Part shown: positions 8,560-16,352 of the stretch, piece after piece
How positions within the stretch are numbered: the first letter of the stretch is position 1
Layout: each line of letters begins with the position of its first letter
Source: Thalassospira marina
GTDB taxonomy: Bacteria; Pseudomonadota; Alphaproteobacteria; Rhodospirillales; Thalassospiraceae
Length of the DNA: 64,000 nt
Direction of reading: 5' to 3'
Assembly (NCBI RefSeq): GCF_002844375.1
Contig: NZ_CP024199.1
Coordinates: 4,132,001 to 4,196,000, forward strand
Position numbers and translations under genes: made by a program
Notes under the pieces: generated by a model
The model's database searches: none
What the model was told of the DNA's origin: nothing
The model's input: only the letters and a program-made list of their open reading frames with translations

Positions 8560-10077
8560 ATGGATGTATTCTCTCAACTCGCCGATGGGTTTGCCGTCGC
8601 CCTGACATTCCAGAATCTGGCACTCGCCCTGGTCGGCTGTTTCCTTGGCACCATCATTGGCGCCCTGCCCGGTCTGGGCCCGTCCAACGGTGTCGCCATT
8701 CTGATCCCGGTTGCCTTTACACTGGGCCTGCCTGCGACACCCGCCCTGATCCTGCTGACCTCGGTTTATTACGGGGCCATGTATGGCGGGCGTATTTCTT
8801 CGATCCTGCTGAATATTCCCGGTGACGAACCGGCCCTGATGACCACCCTTGATGGTTATCCCATGGCCAAGAAGGGGCAGGCGGGCGAAGCCCTTGCCCT
8901 GTCGGGCATTGCCTCCTTCGTGGGTGCGTTTTTTGCCACCTGGGGTCTGGTGTTCCTAGCACCCCAGCTTGTGAAGGTCGCCCTGCTGTTTGGCCCGGCT
9001 GAATATTTTGCCCTGTTCTCGCTGGCTTTTGCCACCCTGGGCGGGATTGCCTCGCAAAACCAGGCCAAGGCGGTGATTGCCGCCATGATCGGTCTGGGTA
9101 TTGCCATGGTCGGTGTTGACCACCAGACCGGTGTGCCGCGCATGACCTTTAACAATATCCACCTTTATGAAGGCATCGACTTCCTGGTGGCGATTGTTGG
9201 TCTGTTTGCGATTTCCGAAGTTCTGCTGTTCCTTGAACACAAGGCCGGTGCCGCACCCAGCGAAGCCAACCAGAAGCTTGCCCGTGTCACGGCACCGTTC
9301 TCGATGCTTAAAGACACAGCGGGCACCATGGGCCGCAGCACCATTATCGGCTTTCTCGCCGGTGTTCTGCCTGGTGCGGGTGCATCGCTTGGTTCTTTTG
9401 TGTCCTACACGGTGGAAAAAAAGATCAGCGATAAAAAAGGCACCTTTGGTACCGGGGACCCGCGCGGGGTTGCCGCACCGGAAGCGGGCAACAATGCCGC
9501 GGCCGGTGGTGCACTGGTGCCGATGCTGGCCCTGGGTGTTCCCGGTTCGGGGACCACGGCGGTTCTGCTTGCCATGCTGATGGCCCTGAACATCACGCCC
9601 GGTCCGCTTCTGTTTACCCAGCGTCCCGATGTGGTCTGGGGCCTGATTGCCGCCTTGTTTATCGGCAATATCATGTTGCTGTGCCTGAACATTCCGCTGG
9701 TCGGTCTGTTTGTGCGTGTGCTGCGGGTTCCGAGCAAATATCTGATGCCTGCCGTCACCATGATTTCGTTTGTCGGTATTTACGGCATTTCGGGATCGAC
9801 CTTTGATCTTCTGATGATGATCATTTTCGGGGTGATCGGTTATGTGCTGCGCAAGCTCAATATCCCGACAGTGCCAATCATTCTGGGCATTCTGCTGGGC
9901 AATGAGATGGAAAAGAACCTGCGCCGTGCGCTGGAGATTTCCAATGGGGATGTCAATATCCTGTGGGGATCGTGGCTGACGATTGCCATCTGGGTTCTCG
10001 CCATTGCCGGCTTTATTGCGCCATTCGTGGTTGGTCGTTTCCTGCGCCCCAAAAAAGACCCGACTGTTGCGCCGTAA
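8560..10077 (+). CDS. tctA: TTT transporter large membrane subunit TctA, copy 1
   Basis: 505 residues with about 11-12 membrane helices. Conserved TctA segments are GALPGLGPSNGVAILIPV near residue 30, SILLNIPGDEPALMTTLDGY, and the internal-repeat partner GVLPGAGASLGSFVSY with ALGVPGSGTTAVLLAM. The start at 8560 (one base after the tctB stop) gives the family N-terminus MDVFSQLADGF; a longer reading from 8470 only adds tctB-overlapping residues. It forms the proton- or sodium-coupled channel of the transporter. A strong terminator follows at once. It is almost identical to the copy at 14672. Confidence 0.93.
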   Translation: MDVFSQLADGFAVALTFQNLALALVGCFLGTIIGALPGLGPSNGVAILIPVAFTLGLPATPALILLTSVYYGAMYGGRISSILLNIPGDEPALMTTLDGYPMAKKGQAGEALALSGIASFVGAFFATWGLVFLAPQLVKVALLFGPAEYFALFSLAFATLGGIASQNQAKAVIAAMIGLGIAMVGVDHQTGVPRMTFNNIHLYEGIDFLVAIVGLFAISEVLLFLEHKAGAAPSEANQKLARVTAPFSMLKDTAGTMGRSTIIGFLAGVLPGAGASLGSFVSYTVEKKISDKKGTFGTGDPRGVAAPEAGNNAAAGGALVPMLALGVPGSGTTAVLLAMLMALNITPGPLLFTQRPDVVWGLIAALFIGNIMLLCLNIPLVGLFVRVLRVPSKYLMPAVTMISFVGIYGISGSTFDLLMMIIFGVIGYVLRKLNIPTVPIILGILLGNEMEKNLRRALEISNGDVNILWGSWLTIAIWVLAIAGFIAPFVVGRFLRPKKDPTVAP

Positions 10078-10100
10078 GCCATAGCAGGCCAAACCATATA

Positions 10101-10135
10101 AAAGCGGGCGCAGGGTTCATTCCTGCGCCCGTTTT
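10101..10135 (+). terminator. Terminator after tctA copy 1
   Basis: Stem CGGGCGCAGG (10105-10114) pairs with CCTGCGCCCG (10122-10131), seven-base loop, followed by TTTT. It lies between the convergent tctA and iclR-type genes. Confidence 0.85.
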
Positions 10136-10182
10136 GGTTTCATGACCCGGCCCAACAAACCCGGCGTCGCGACATAAAAGTA

Positions 10183-10878
10183 TTAACGCACCAGCGCCCC
10201 GCCGCGATCCAGCCGCTGAACCGATTCCTTCAGGGCCGTCGCGCATTTGGCAATCAGGGCATCGTCAAACCGGGTGATCAGGCCCGAAACCGAAACCGCC
10301 CCGGCAATTGCGCCATCATTCCAGAAAACCGGCACGGCAACCGCCGCCACCTCGGAATCACGTTCGCCCTTTGAAACGGCATAGCCAGCCTCGCGAATGG
10401 CAGCTTCGTTTCCGCTTTCAGGGCTGTCCTTTGACCAGGCCATCAAAACCCGGGCGCTGGCCCCTGCTGTTAGGGGAAATTGCGCCCCTTCATTTACATT
10501 ATGGCGAATGGCGCGCATCGGTTCACTGCGAAACAGGCACACGCGGCTTTCACCCTCGCGGACGTAAAACGAGGCCGTTTCGCCAATTTCATCAGCCAGA
10601 ATTTTAAGTTCCGGGCGGATGATATCGCCCAGATTAAACCCGCGCCGATACAGGGAACCCAGCCGCCAGACAGTAGCCCCAAGCCGGAACTGGCCATCGG
10701 CCTGCCGGCGGATATAGCCGAATTTTTCCAGCGATACCGCCAGCCGCAGGATCGTGCTTTTGTAAAAGCCCGTGCGCTTGGAAAGCTCGGCCAATCCCAG
10801 GGTTTCAGAATGTCCGTCAAAGCAGTCAAGCAGGCTTAAGGCCCGTTCTACTGCATCGACCCCCTTTTCGTCAGACAT
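10183..10878 (-). CDS. IclR-family transcriptional regulator
   Basis: 231 residues. The N-terminal winged helix-turn-helix covers about 1-65 (AVERALSLLDCF, TLGLAELSKRTGFYKSTILR, GYIRRQADGQFRLG). The effector-binding IclR domain follows (LADEIGETASFYVREGESRVCLF, PLTAGASARVLMAW, and VAAVAVPVF with AGAVSVSG near the end). The ATG at 10878 is only seven bases from the first of four regularly spaced operator-like palindromes. It is divergent from the CoA-transferase operon, so it probably controls both itself and that operon. It also sits between the two transporter copies. The effector is likely a metabolite of the CoA-transferase/lyase pathway (inference). Confidence 0.92.
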   Translation of the reverse strand: MSDEKGVDAVERALSLLDCFDGHSETLGLAELSKRTGFYKSTILRLAVSLEKFGYIRRQADGQFRLGATVWRLGSLYRRGFNLGDIIRPELKILADEIGETASFYVREGESRVCLFRSEPMRAIRHNVNEGAQFPLTAGASARVLMAWSKDSPESGNEAAIREAGYAVSKGERDSEVAAVAVPVFWNDGAIAGAVSVSGLITRFDDALIAKCATALKESVQRLDRGGALVR

Positions 10879-10884
10879 AACACC

Positions 10885-10961
10885 GTTCCACTAAATAGAA
10901 TTTCGTTCTGGACCACAGAATACCATTCTGCTAAATAGAATCAAATTCCAACAAACAGAAC
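10885..10961. promoter_or_regulatory. Array of four 17-bp IclR-type operator palindromes, 20-bp period
   Basis: Four sites fit RTTCY-N7-AGAAY: GTTCCACTAAATAGAAT (10885), GTTCTGGACCACAGAAT (10905), ATTCTGCTAAATAGAAT (10925) and ATTCCAACAAACAGAAC (10945). Their starts are exactly 20 bases apart, close to two helical turns, so all four face the same side of the DNA. The array fills the start region of the iclR-type gene and the promoter region of the divergent CoA-transferase operon. The half-site resembles the TTCC/GGAA-like boxes of the IclR family. Confidence 0.8.
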
Positions 10962-10984
10962 AATAGACCAGTTGGGAGGAATCA

Positions 10985-11104
10985 ATGGGCAAGCCTGTCT
11001 GCCCTGTCAAGATGCCGGATGCCACCGTCCCTCGCAAAGCGGGCGATGCGGGCACGCATATTCCGGTGGTCTGGCGCGGCTTCCTCCCCAGTCAGAACGC
11101 GTGA
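10985..11104 (+). CDS. Small ORF (39 aa) leading the CoA-transferase operon
   Basis: An ATG four bases after a strong GGGAGGA site opens a 39-codon frame (MGKPVCPVKMPDATVPRKAG and so on) that ends 49 bases before the CoA-transferase start. I do not recognise the product. It could be a leader peptide, a small protein or the remnant of a longer gene. Support is the excellent ribosome site alone; the residue composition is unremarkable. Confidence 0.35.
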   Translation: MGKPVCPVKMPDATVPRKAGDAGTHIPVVWRGFLPSQNA

Positions 11105-11153
11105 CGATTTTTCCCATTGCACCCGCGTTTCGACATACTGCCGGAGGAAAATG

Positions 11154-12347
11154 ATGCAACGACCGCTACAGGGCATTCGTGTCCTTGACCTGACCAATGT
11201 TCTGGCCGGACCATTTTGCTGCCATCAGCTTGCCCATATGGGGGCCGAGGTCATCAAGGTTGAAGCACCAGGCCGGGGCGATCTTGCCCGGCAATTGGGG
11301 GCTGACCCCGAATTAAGCAAAAAGAACATGGGCATTTCCTTTCTGGCACAAAATGCCGGCAAGAAATCCGTGACGCTGAATCTTAAACACCCGGAAGGCA
11401 AAAAGCTTTTAAAGCGGCTGGTTGAAACCGCCGATGTGCTGGTTGAAAATTTCCGCCCCGGTGTTATGGACCGCCTGGAACTGGGTTATGAAACCCTGCG
11501 CGACGTGAACCCCAGGCTGATTTATTGTGCCATTTCCGGCTTTGGCCAGGCGGGACCGTGGCTGCATCGCCCCGCCTATGACCAGATCATCCAGGGCGCA
11601 TCGGGTGTCATGTCCATTACCGGCGATGACCAAAGTGCGCCTTTGCGCGCCGGTTACCCGATTGCCGATACCATTGGCGGGCTGACGGCCGCCCTTGCCA
11701 TTGCCGGGGCGCTGAATGCCCCGGAACGCGGAACATTCATTGATGTTTCCATGCTTGAGGCCACCATTGCCACCATGGGGTGGGCGGTATCGAATTATCT
11801 GATCGGTGGGATCGAACCCACGGCCAATGGCAATGAAAACCTGACTTCCGCACCGTCCGGCACCTTTGAAACCGCAGATAACCCCTTGAATATTGCGGCC
11901 AACAAGGACGAACAATGGGAAGCCCTTGCCCGCCATCTTGGCCGCGAGGAACTGTTAACCCAGCCACAATATGCCACCCGCGAAGACCGCAAGGCAAACC
12001 GCGCGGCATTGAAGCTTGATCTGGAAAAATCGCTGCGCACCCGCCCCGCCCGGGACTGGGCGCGCGAGCTTAATGAAATTGGCGTGCCTGCCGGGGCGGT
12101 CTTTAGCGTGCCGGAAATTTTGGCCCATCCGCAAATTGCCGATCGCGGCATGCTGGCAACCTTTAGCGACACACCCGGTGTGGATCGCGACATCACCATC
12201 GTTCGGACCGGTTTTAAAATCGACGGTGAAGCCCCCGATGTGGCAACCCCGCCCCCCGGTCTGGGCCAGCATAATGATGAAATTTACCACTCGCTGGGCA
12301 TCGATGATGAAGCCCTTGCGAAATTGAAAAAGGAAGGAACGTTATGA
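11154..12347 (+). CDS. CaiB/BaiF-family (class III) CoA-transferase
   Basis: 397 residues, the usual family length. Hallmarks are the N-terminal GIRVLDLTNVLAGPFCCHQL with AEVIKVEAPGRGD, KKSVTLNLKHPEGKKLLKRL, VLVENFRPGVMDRLELGYE, ISGFGQAGPW, and the catalytic Asp in PIADTIGG at about residue 172. The family moves CoA between carboxylic acids through an aspartyl-CoA anhydride. The GGAGG site is best spaced for the second of two adjacent ATGs (11154; the first is 11151). Its last four bases overlap the next gene, a citrate-synthase-fold protein, and the operon continues into tctCBA copy 2. The acceptor acid is probably what the transporter imports (inference). Confidence 0.92.
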   Translation: MQRPLQGIRVLDLTNVLAGPFCCHQLAHMGAEVIKVEAPGRGDLARQLGADPELSKKNMGISFLAQNAGKKSVTLNLKHPEGKKLLKRLVETADVLVENFRPGVMDRLELGYETLRDVNPRLIYCAISGFGQAGPWLHRPAYDQIIQGASGVMSITGDDQSAPLRAGYPIADTIGGLTAALAIAGALNAPERGTFIDVSMLEATIATMGWAVSNYLIGGIEPTANGNENLTSAPSGTFETADNPLNIAANKDEQWEALARHLGREELLTQPQYATREDRKANRAALKLDLEKSLRTRPARDWARELNEIGVPAGAVFSVPEILAHPQIADRGMLATFSDTPGVDRDITIVRTGFKIDGEAPDVATPPPGLGQHNDEIYHSLGIDDEALAKLKKEGTL

Positions 12348-13156
12348 GCGACGTTTCCGATTGGTGGCGCACATCCATCATTGAAATGGAACCCGGCAAA
12401 ATCAGTTTCCGGGGATATCCGGTTGAAGAACTGATTGGCAATGTCAGTTTCCCGCAAATGATCTGGCTGATGACACGCGGCGACCTGCCCGATGAAAACC
12501 AGGCAGCCCTGTTTCAGGCTGCCCTTGTTGCCGCAGTTGACCATGGCCCGCAGGCCCCGTCCATTGCGGCGGCCCGCATGGCGGTAACCTGTGGTCTGCC
12601 CCTTAATGGTGCCATGGCATCGGCTGTCAATTTTCTGGATGATGTTCATGGCGGTGCCGGTGAACAGGCCGTCGAACTTTATCACATGATCGATGCTGCC
12701 GGCGGACCAGAACATACCGCCGAGATCCTCGCCCGGTGGCAGGAAAAACGGACAAAATTCATTCCCGGTTTTGGGCACCGTTTTCACAAACCGGTCGATC
12801 CGCGTTCACCGCGCCTGTTGGGCCTGGTTGATGAAGCCGCCGCAAAAGGTGTTGTTTCAGGCCGCTTTGCCGCCATTGGCCGCGCCATTGAACGTACCCT
12901 TGCCGAAACCAAAGGCAAAGCCGTGCCCATGAATATCGATGGTGCCACGGCCGTTATCTATGCCGAGCTTGGCTTTCCCGCCCCGCTTGCGCGTGGTCTT
13001 TTCTGTTTGTCTCGCAGTGTGGGTGTCATTTCGCACGCCTGGGAGCAAATGGGCCAGGGAGGACGGAACAAAGGTCCGACTCCCCCATCCTACCGGTGGA
13101 CCTATGACGGCCCGCCGCGTGTACCGGGGCGCATTGCCCCAAAAGACAATCAATAG
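12344..13156 (+). CDS. Citryl-CoA lyase-like protein (citrate synthase fold)
   Basis: 270 residues, much shorter than citrate synthase (about 430), matching the compact citryl-CoA lyase/citrate synthase C-domain family. The three citrate-synthase catalytic residues are in place: His102 in VHGGAGEQ, His145 in PGFGHRFH and Asp199 in MNIDGATAV. The N-terminal part keeps WRTSIIEMEPGKISFRGYP and the VSFPQMIWLMTRG helix. Expected chemistry is cleavage (or formation) of a citryl-CoA-type thioester, giving acetyl-CoA and a 2-oxo acid. The ATG overlaps the CoA-transferase stop by four bases, and tctC copy 2 starts 30 bases downstream. This suggests a sequence of import, CoA transfer and C-C cleavage. 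Confidence 0.85.
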   Translation: MSDVSDWWRTSIIEMEPGKISFRGYPVEELIGNVSFPQMIWLMTRGDLPDENQAALFQAALVAAVDHGPQAPSIAAARMAVTCGLPLNGAMASAVNFLDDVHGGAGEQAVELYHMIDAAGGPEHTAEILARWQEKRTKFIPGFGHRFHKPVDPRSPRLLGLVDEAAAKGVVSGRFAAIGRAIERTLAETKGKAVPMNIDGATAVIYAELGFPAPLARGLFCLSRSVGVISHAWEQMGQGGRNKGPTPPSYRWTYDGPPRVPGRIAPKDNQ

Positions 13157-13185
13157 TCAAGTCACACCAATAATGGGAGGTATCA

Positions 13186-14172
13186 GTGACGCGTTCCTTG
13201 ATTAAAGCTTTTGCGATTGCCGCATCAATGGTCATCGTTTCTTCGGCTGCACAGGCATTCGAACCCGAACAGCCTGAATGCATTGCCCCGGCAAATGCCG
13301 GTGGTGGCTGGGACTTCACCTGCCGCCAGATCGGTAAAACCCTTTATGACCTTAAAACCATCGGCAGCCCGATGCAGGTTGTCAACATGGCTGGCGGTTC
13401 AGGCGGTGTTGCCTATGCCGAAGTCGTTTCCAAGCGCAACGAAGACAACGACCTGATCGTTGCTGCTTCGTCGGCGACCACCACCCGTCTGGCCCAGGGT
13501 GCATTCCCGGGTTCGACCATGGACCAGGTTCGCTGGGTTGGCACCATCGGTGCAGACTACGGTGTGATTGCGGTTAAAAAAGATTCCGACATCAACACCC
13601 TGCCCGAGCTGTTTTCCAAGGTCAAAGCTGACCCGTCTTCGCTGGCATTTGCCGGTGGGTCCGCTGTTGGCGGCTGGGACCATCTGAAAGTTCTGCTGGC
13701 TGCCAAAGCCGCCGGGATCGAAGATATCCGTAAAATCAAATACATCGCCTTTGAAGGCGGCGGGGAAGCCGTAACCCAGCTTCTGGGTGGTCACGTTCAG
13801 GTTTTCACCGGCGACATCTCCGAAGCCAAGGGCTTTGTTGATTCCGGCGACCTGAAAATCCTTGCCGTTCTTTCCGAAGACCGCCTGCCGGGCGAGGAAT
13901 TCAACAAATTCCCGACCGCAAAAGAACAGGGCATTGATGCCATTGGTGCCAACTGGCGTGGGTTCTATGCCCCCAAAGGCATGAGCGACGAAGCCTATGA
14001 CTACTGGGTCAAGGCCATTAAAGACACCTATGCCAGCGACGAATGGAAAAGCGTTATGGCCAATAATGGCCTGATGCCGCTCGAAAAATTCGGCCCCGAC
14101 TTCGAAAAATTCGTGGCCGACCAGATCTCCTCTACCCAGGATCTCAGCCGCGAAATCGGTCTGATCAAGTAA
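13186..14172 (+). CDS. tctC: TTT transporter substrate-binding protein TctC, copy 2
   Basis: 328 residues, GTG start with a GGGAGG site. The signal peptide (to about residue 24, SSAAQA) is unrelated to that of copy 1. From FEPEQPECIAPANAGGGW on the two proteins are very similar, with substitutions such as AGGSGG for AGGGGG, KKDSDI for SKDSPI and EDIRKI for SDARAV, and none in the C-terminal third. Only 29 bases separate it from the citryl-CoA lyase-like gene, so it belongs to the CoA-transferase operon. Ligand preference may differ slightly from copy 1, but the binding-loop residues I can identify are the same. Confidence 0.93.
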   Translation: MTRSLIKAFAIAASMVIVSSAAQAFEPEQPECIAPANAGGGWDFTCRQIGKTLYDLKTIGSPMQVVNMAGGSGGVAYAEVVSKRNEDNDLIVAASSATTTRLAQGAFPGSTMDQVRWVGTIGADYGVIAVKKDSDINTLPELFSKVKADPSSLAFAGGSAVGGWDHLKVLLAAKAAGIEDIRKIKYIAFEGGGEAVTQLLGGHVQVFTGDISEAKGFVDSGDLKILAVLSEDRLPGEEFNKFPTAKEQGIDAIGANWRGFYAPKGMSDEAYDYWVKAIKDTYASDEWKSVMANNGLMPLEKFGPDFEKFVADQISSTQDLSREIGLIK

Positions 14173-14188
14173 TTTCCGCCCTTCCAGG

Positions 14189-14215
14189 GCGCCGCATCCC
14201 TCAGGGGTGCGGCGC
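14189..14215 (+). other. Intercistronic hairpin between tctC and tctB (copy 2)
   Basis: Same 12-bp stem (GCGCCGCATCCC with GGGGTGCGGCGC) as in copy 1, no T-run. Conservation of the stem agrees with the high identity of the whole repeat. Confidence 0.7.
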
Positions 14216-14238
14216 TCTCGTCATTTTGGAGATGTGCC

Positions 14239-14670
14239 ATGAGTGACAGAGCCCTGGGCGTCGCATGCCTGTTGCTATCTGCATTCTATATTTTCATGGC
14301 GACCCAGATTCAGACCAGCTTCATTACCGATTATCTGGGGCCTAAATTCTTCCCCATCCTGATTGGTAGTCTGCTGGCAATCGCCGCCATCTTCCCGATC
14401 ATCAAGCCCGATCCCGACCCGGACTGGCCCGGTATCGGACGTCTGGTGGAAATCGTCTTCGCCGTTGCCGTCATGGTGGCCTACACCTATGCCCTGCCGA
14501 TTGCCGGTTTCGTGCTTTCGACCGCCATCACATCGGGCATTCTAAGCTGGCGTCTGGGCGCAAAGCCCCTGTCGGCCGCCATTGCAGGTGTGTCGATTTC
14601 CGTGGGCATTTACGTGGTGTTCCACCTTGTTCTTCAACTCTCGCTGGCCCGCGGGCCCTGGGGGTTCTGA
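14239..14670 (+). CDS. tctB: TTT transporter small membrane subunit TctB, copy 2
   Basis: 143 residues, amino-acid identical to the copy at 8127, with the same TTGGAGAT ribosome site and the same one-base gap to tctA. Visible base differences are synonymous (for example AGC to AGT and TCC to TCG). Four membrane helices and YLGPKFFPILIG as in copy 1. It is the small subunit of the transporter encoded at the end of the CoA-transferase operon. Confidence 0.92.
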   Translation: MSDRALGVACLLLSAFYIFMATQIQTSFITDYLGPKFFPILIGSLLAIAAIFPIIKPDPDPDWPGIGRLVEIVFAVAVMVAYTYALPIAGFVLSTAITSGILSWRLGAKPLSAAIAGVSISVGIYVVFHLVLQLSLARGPWGF

Positions 14671-14671
14671 C

Positions 14672-16189
14672 ATGGATGTATTCTCTCAACTCGCCGATGG
14701 TTTTGCCGTCGCCCTGACATTCCAGAATCTGGCACTCGCCCTGGTCGGCTGTTTCCTTGGCACCATCATTGGCGCCCTGCCCGGTCTGGGCCCGTCCAAC
14801 GGTGTCGCCATTCTGATCCCGGTTGCCTTTACGCTGGGCCTGCCTGCGACACCCGCCCTGATCCTGCTGACCTCGGTTTATTACGGGGCCATGTATGGCG
14901 GGCGTATTTCTTCGATCCTGCTGAATATTCCCGGTGACGAACCGGCCCTGATGACCACCCTTGATGGTTATCCCATGGCCAAGAAGGGGCAGGCGGGCGA
15001 AGCCCTTGCCCTGTCGGGCATTGCCTCCTTCGTGGGTGCGTTTTTTGCCACCTGGGGTCTGGTGTTCCTTGCACCCCAGCTTGTGAAGGTCGCCCTGCTG
15101 TTTGGTCCGGCTGAATATTTTGCCCTGTTCTCGCTGGCTTTTGCCACCCTGGGCGGGATTGCCTCGCAAAACCAGGCCAAGGCGGTGATTGCCGCCATGA
15201 TCGGTCTGGGTATTGCCATGGTCGGTGTTGACCACCAGACCGGTGTGCCGCGCATGACCTTTAACAATATCCACCTTTATGAAGGCATCGACTTCCTGGT
15301 GGCGATTGTTGGTCTGTTTGCGATTTCCGAAGTTCTGCTGTTCCTTGAACACAAGGCCGGTGCCGCACCCAGCGAAGCCAACCAGAAGCTTGCCCGTGTC
15401 ACGGCACCGTTCTCGATGCTTAAAGACACAGCGGGCACCATGGGCCGCAGCACCATTATCGGCTTTCTCGCCGGTGTTCTGCCTGGTGCGGGTGCATCGC
15501 TTGGTTCTTTTGTGTCCTACACGGTGGAAAAAAAGATCAGCGATAAAAAAGGCACCTTTGGTACCGGGGACCCGCGCGGAGTTGCCGCACCGGAAGCGGG
15601 CAACAATGCCGCAGCCGGTGGTGCACTGGTGCCGATGCTGGCCCTGGGTGTTCCCGGTTCGGGGACCACGGCGGTTCTGCTGGCCATGCTGATGGCCCTG
15701 AACATCACGCCCGGTCCGCTTCTGTTTACCCAGCGTCCCGATGTGGTCTGGGGCCTGATTGCCGCCTTGTTTATCGGCAATATCATGCTGCTGTGCCTGA
15801 ACATTCCGCTGGTCGGCCTGTTTGTGCGCGTGCTGCGGGTTCCGAGCAAATATCTGATGCCTGCCGTCACCATGATTTCGTTTGTCGGCATTTACGGCAT
15901 TTCGGGATCGACCTTTGATCTTCTGATGATGATCATTTTCGGGGTGATCGGTTATGTGCTGCGCAAGCTCAACATCCCGACAGTGCCGATCATTCTGGGC
16001 ATTCTGCTGGGCAATGAGATGGAAAAGAACCTGCGCCGTGCGCTGGAGATTTCCAATGGAGATGTCAATATCCTGTGGGGATCGTGGCTGACGATTGCCA
16101 TCTGGGTTCTCGCCATTGCCGGCTTTATTGCACCTTTCGTGGTTGGTCGTTTCCTGCGGCCCAAAAAAGACCCGACTGTTGCGCCGTAA
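14672..16189 (+). CDS. tctA: TTT transporter large membrane subunit TctA, copy 2
   Basis: 505 residues. As far as I can compare, the protein is identical to the copy at 8560. The genes differ at roughly 15-20 mostly third-codon positions, denser towards the 3' end. It carries the GLGPSNG and GVLPGAGASLGS loops of the family and about 11-12 membrane helices. It is the last gene of the operon and is followed by a strong terminator whose sequence is unrelated to the copy 1 terminator, so the duplication ends at the stop codon. Confidence 0.93.
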   Translation: MDVFSQLADGFAVALTFQNLALALVGCFLGTIIGALPGLGPSNGVAILIPVAFTLGLPATPALILLTSVYYGAMYGGRISSILLNIPGDEPALMTTLDGYPMAKKGQAGEALALSGIASFVGAFFATWGLVFLAPQLVKVALLFGPAEYFALFSLAFATLGGIASQNQAKAVIAAMIGLGIAMVGVDHQTGVPRMTFNNIHLYEGIDFLVAIVGLFAISEVLLFLEHKAGAAPSEANQKLARVTAPFSMLKDTAGTMGRSTIIGFLAGVLPGAGASLGSFVSYTVEKKISDKKGTFGTGDPRGVAAPEAGNNAAAGGALVPMLALGVPGSGTTAVLLAMLMALNITPGPLLFTQRPDVVWGLIAALFIGNIMLLCLNIPLVGLFVRVLRVPSKYLMPAVTMISFVGIYGISGSTFDLLMMIIFGVIGYVLRKLNIPTVPIILGILLGNEMEKNLRRALEISNGDVNILWGSWLTIAIWVLAIAGFIAPFVVGRFLRPKKDPTVAP

Positions 16190-16196
16190 GCATTTC

Positions 16197-16233
16197 AAAA
16201 GGCCAGGATCAGGGCGGTGATCCTGGCCTTTTT
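16197..16233 (+). terminator. Terminator after tctA copy 2
   Basis: AAAAGGCCAGGATCA and TGATCCTGGCCTTTT form a 15-bp stem around a six-base loop, with a T-run at the 3' side. Confidence 0.9.
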
Positions 16234-16352
16234 CAGGATTGCGTCAAATTTGCAATTGCCAGAATCATATGCCACCGCCCATAAACCATATGATTGATCC
16301 GCACCACAACCACACCGCCCCATTCATGGCCCGATACAGCACAAGGTAAACC

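Larger units (their letters stand above)
7140..10079 (+). repeat. Direct repeat, copy 1 of duplicated tctCBA
   Basis: This stretch matches 13252-16191 at a constant offset of 6112 bases with no insertion or deletion that I can see. Identity is patchy in the first 600 bases of tctC and contains a difference-free run of about 300 bases around 7770-8070. It is then broken only by scattered, almost all third-position, changes to the tctA stop codon. Similarity stops abruptly after the stop codon. No IS or terminal repeat flanks it. Confidence 0.9.
13252..16191 (+). repeat. Direct repeat, copy 2 of duplicated tctCBA
   Basis: Partner of 7140-10079 (offset 6112 bases). The region upstream, including the signal-peptide codons, and the region downstream of the stop codon are unrelated between copies, so only the mature transporter genes are shared. 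Confidence 0.9.

Noticed and set aside
13157..13185. Separate promoter for tctC copy 2
   Set aside because: Only 29 bases lie between the genes, most of them ribosome site; transcription from the CoA-transferase operon is the simpler reading.
7140..16191. Composite transposon explanation for the duplicated tctCBA
   Set aside because: No transposase, terminal inverted repeat or target duplication is visible at the ends. Similarity begins inside tctC and ends at the tctA stop codon, which fits duplication with gene conversion better.
14528..16198. Long open frame on the minus strand opposite tctA (556 codons), with similar ones opposite 8956-10092 and 49999-51243
   Set aside because: Composition is rich in His, Gln, Arg and Asn without any domain pattern. 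It mirrors the third-position bias of the true tctA genes on the plus strand, whose TctA motifs are unmistakable.
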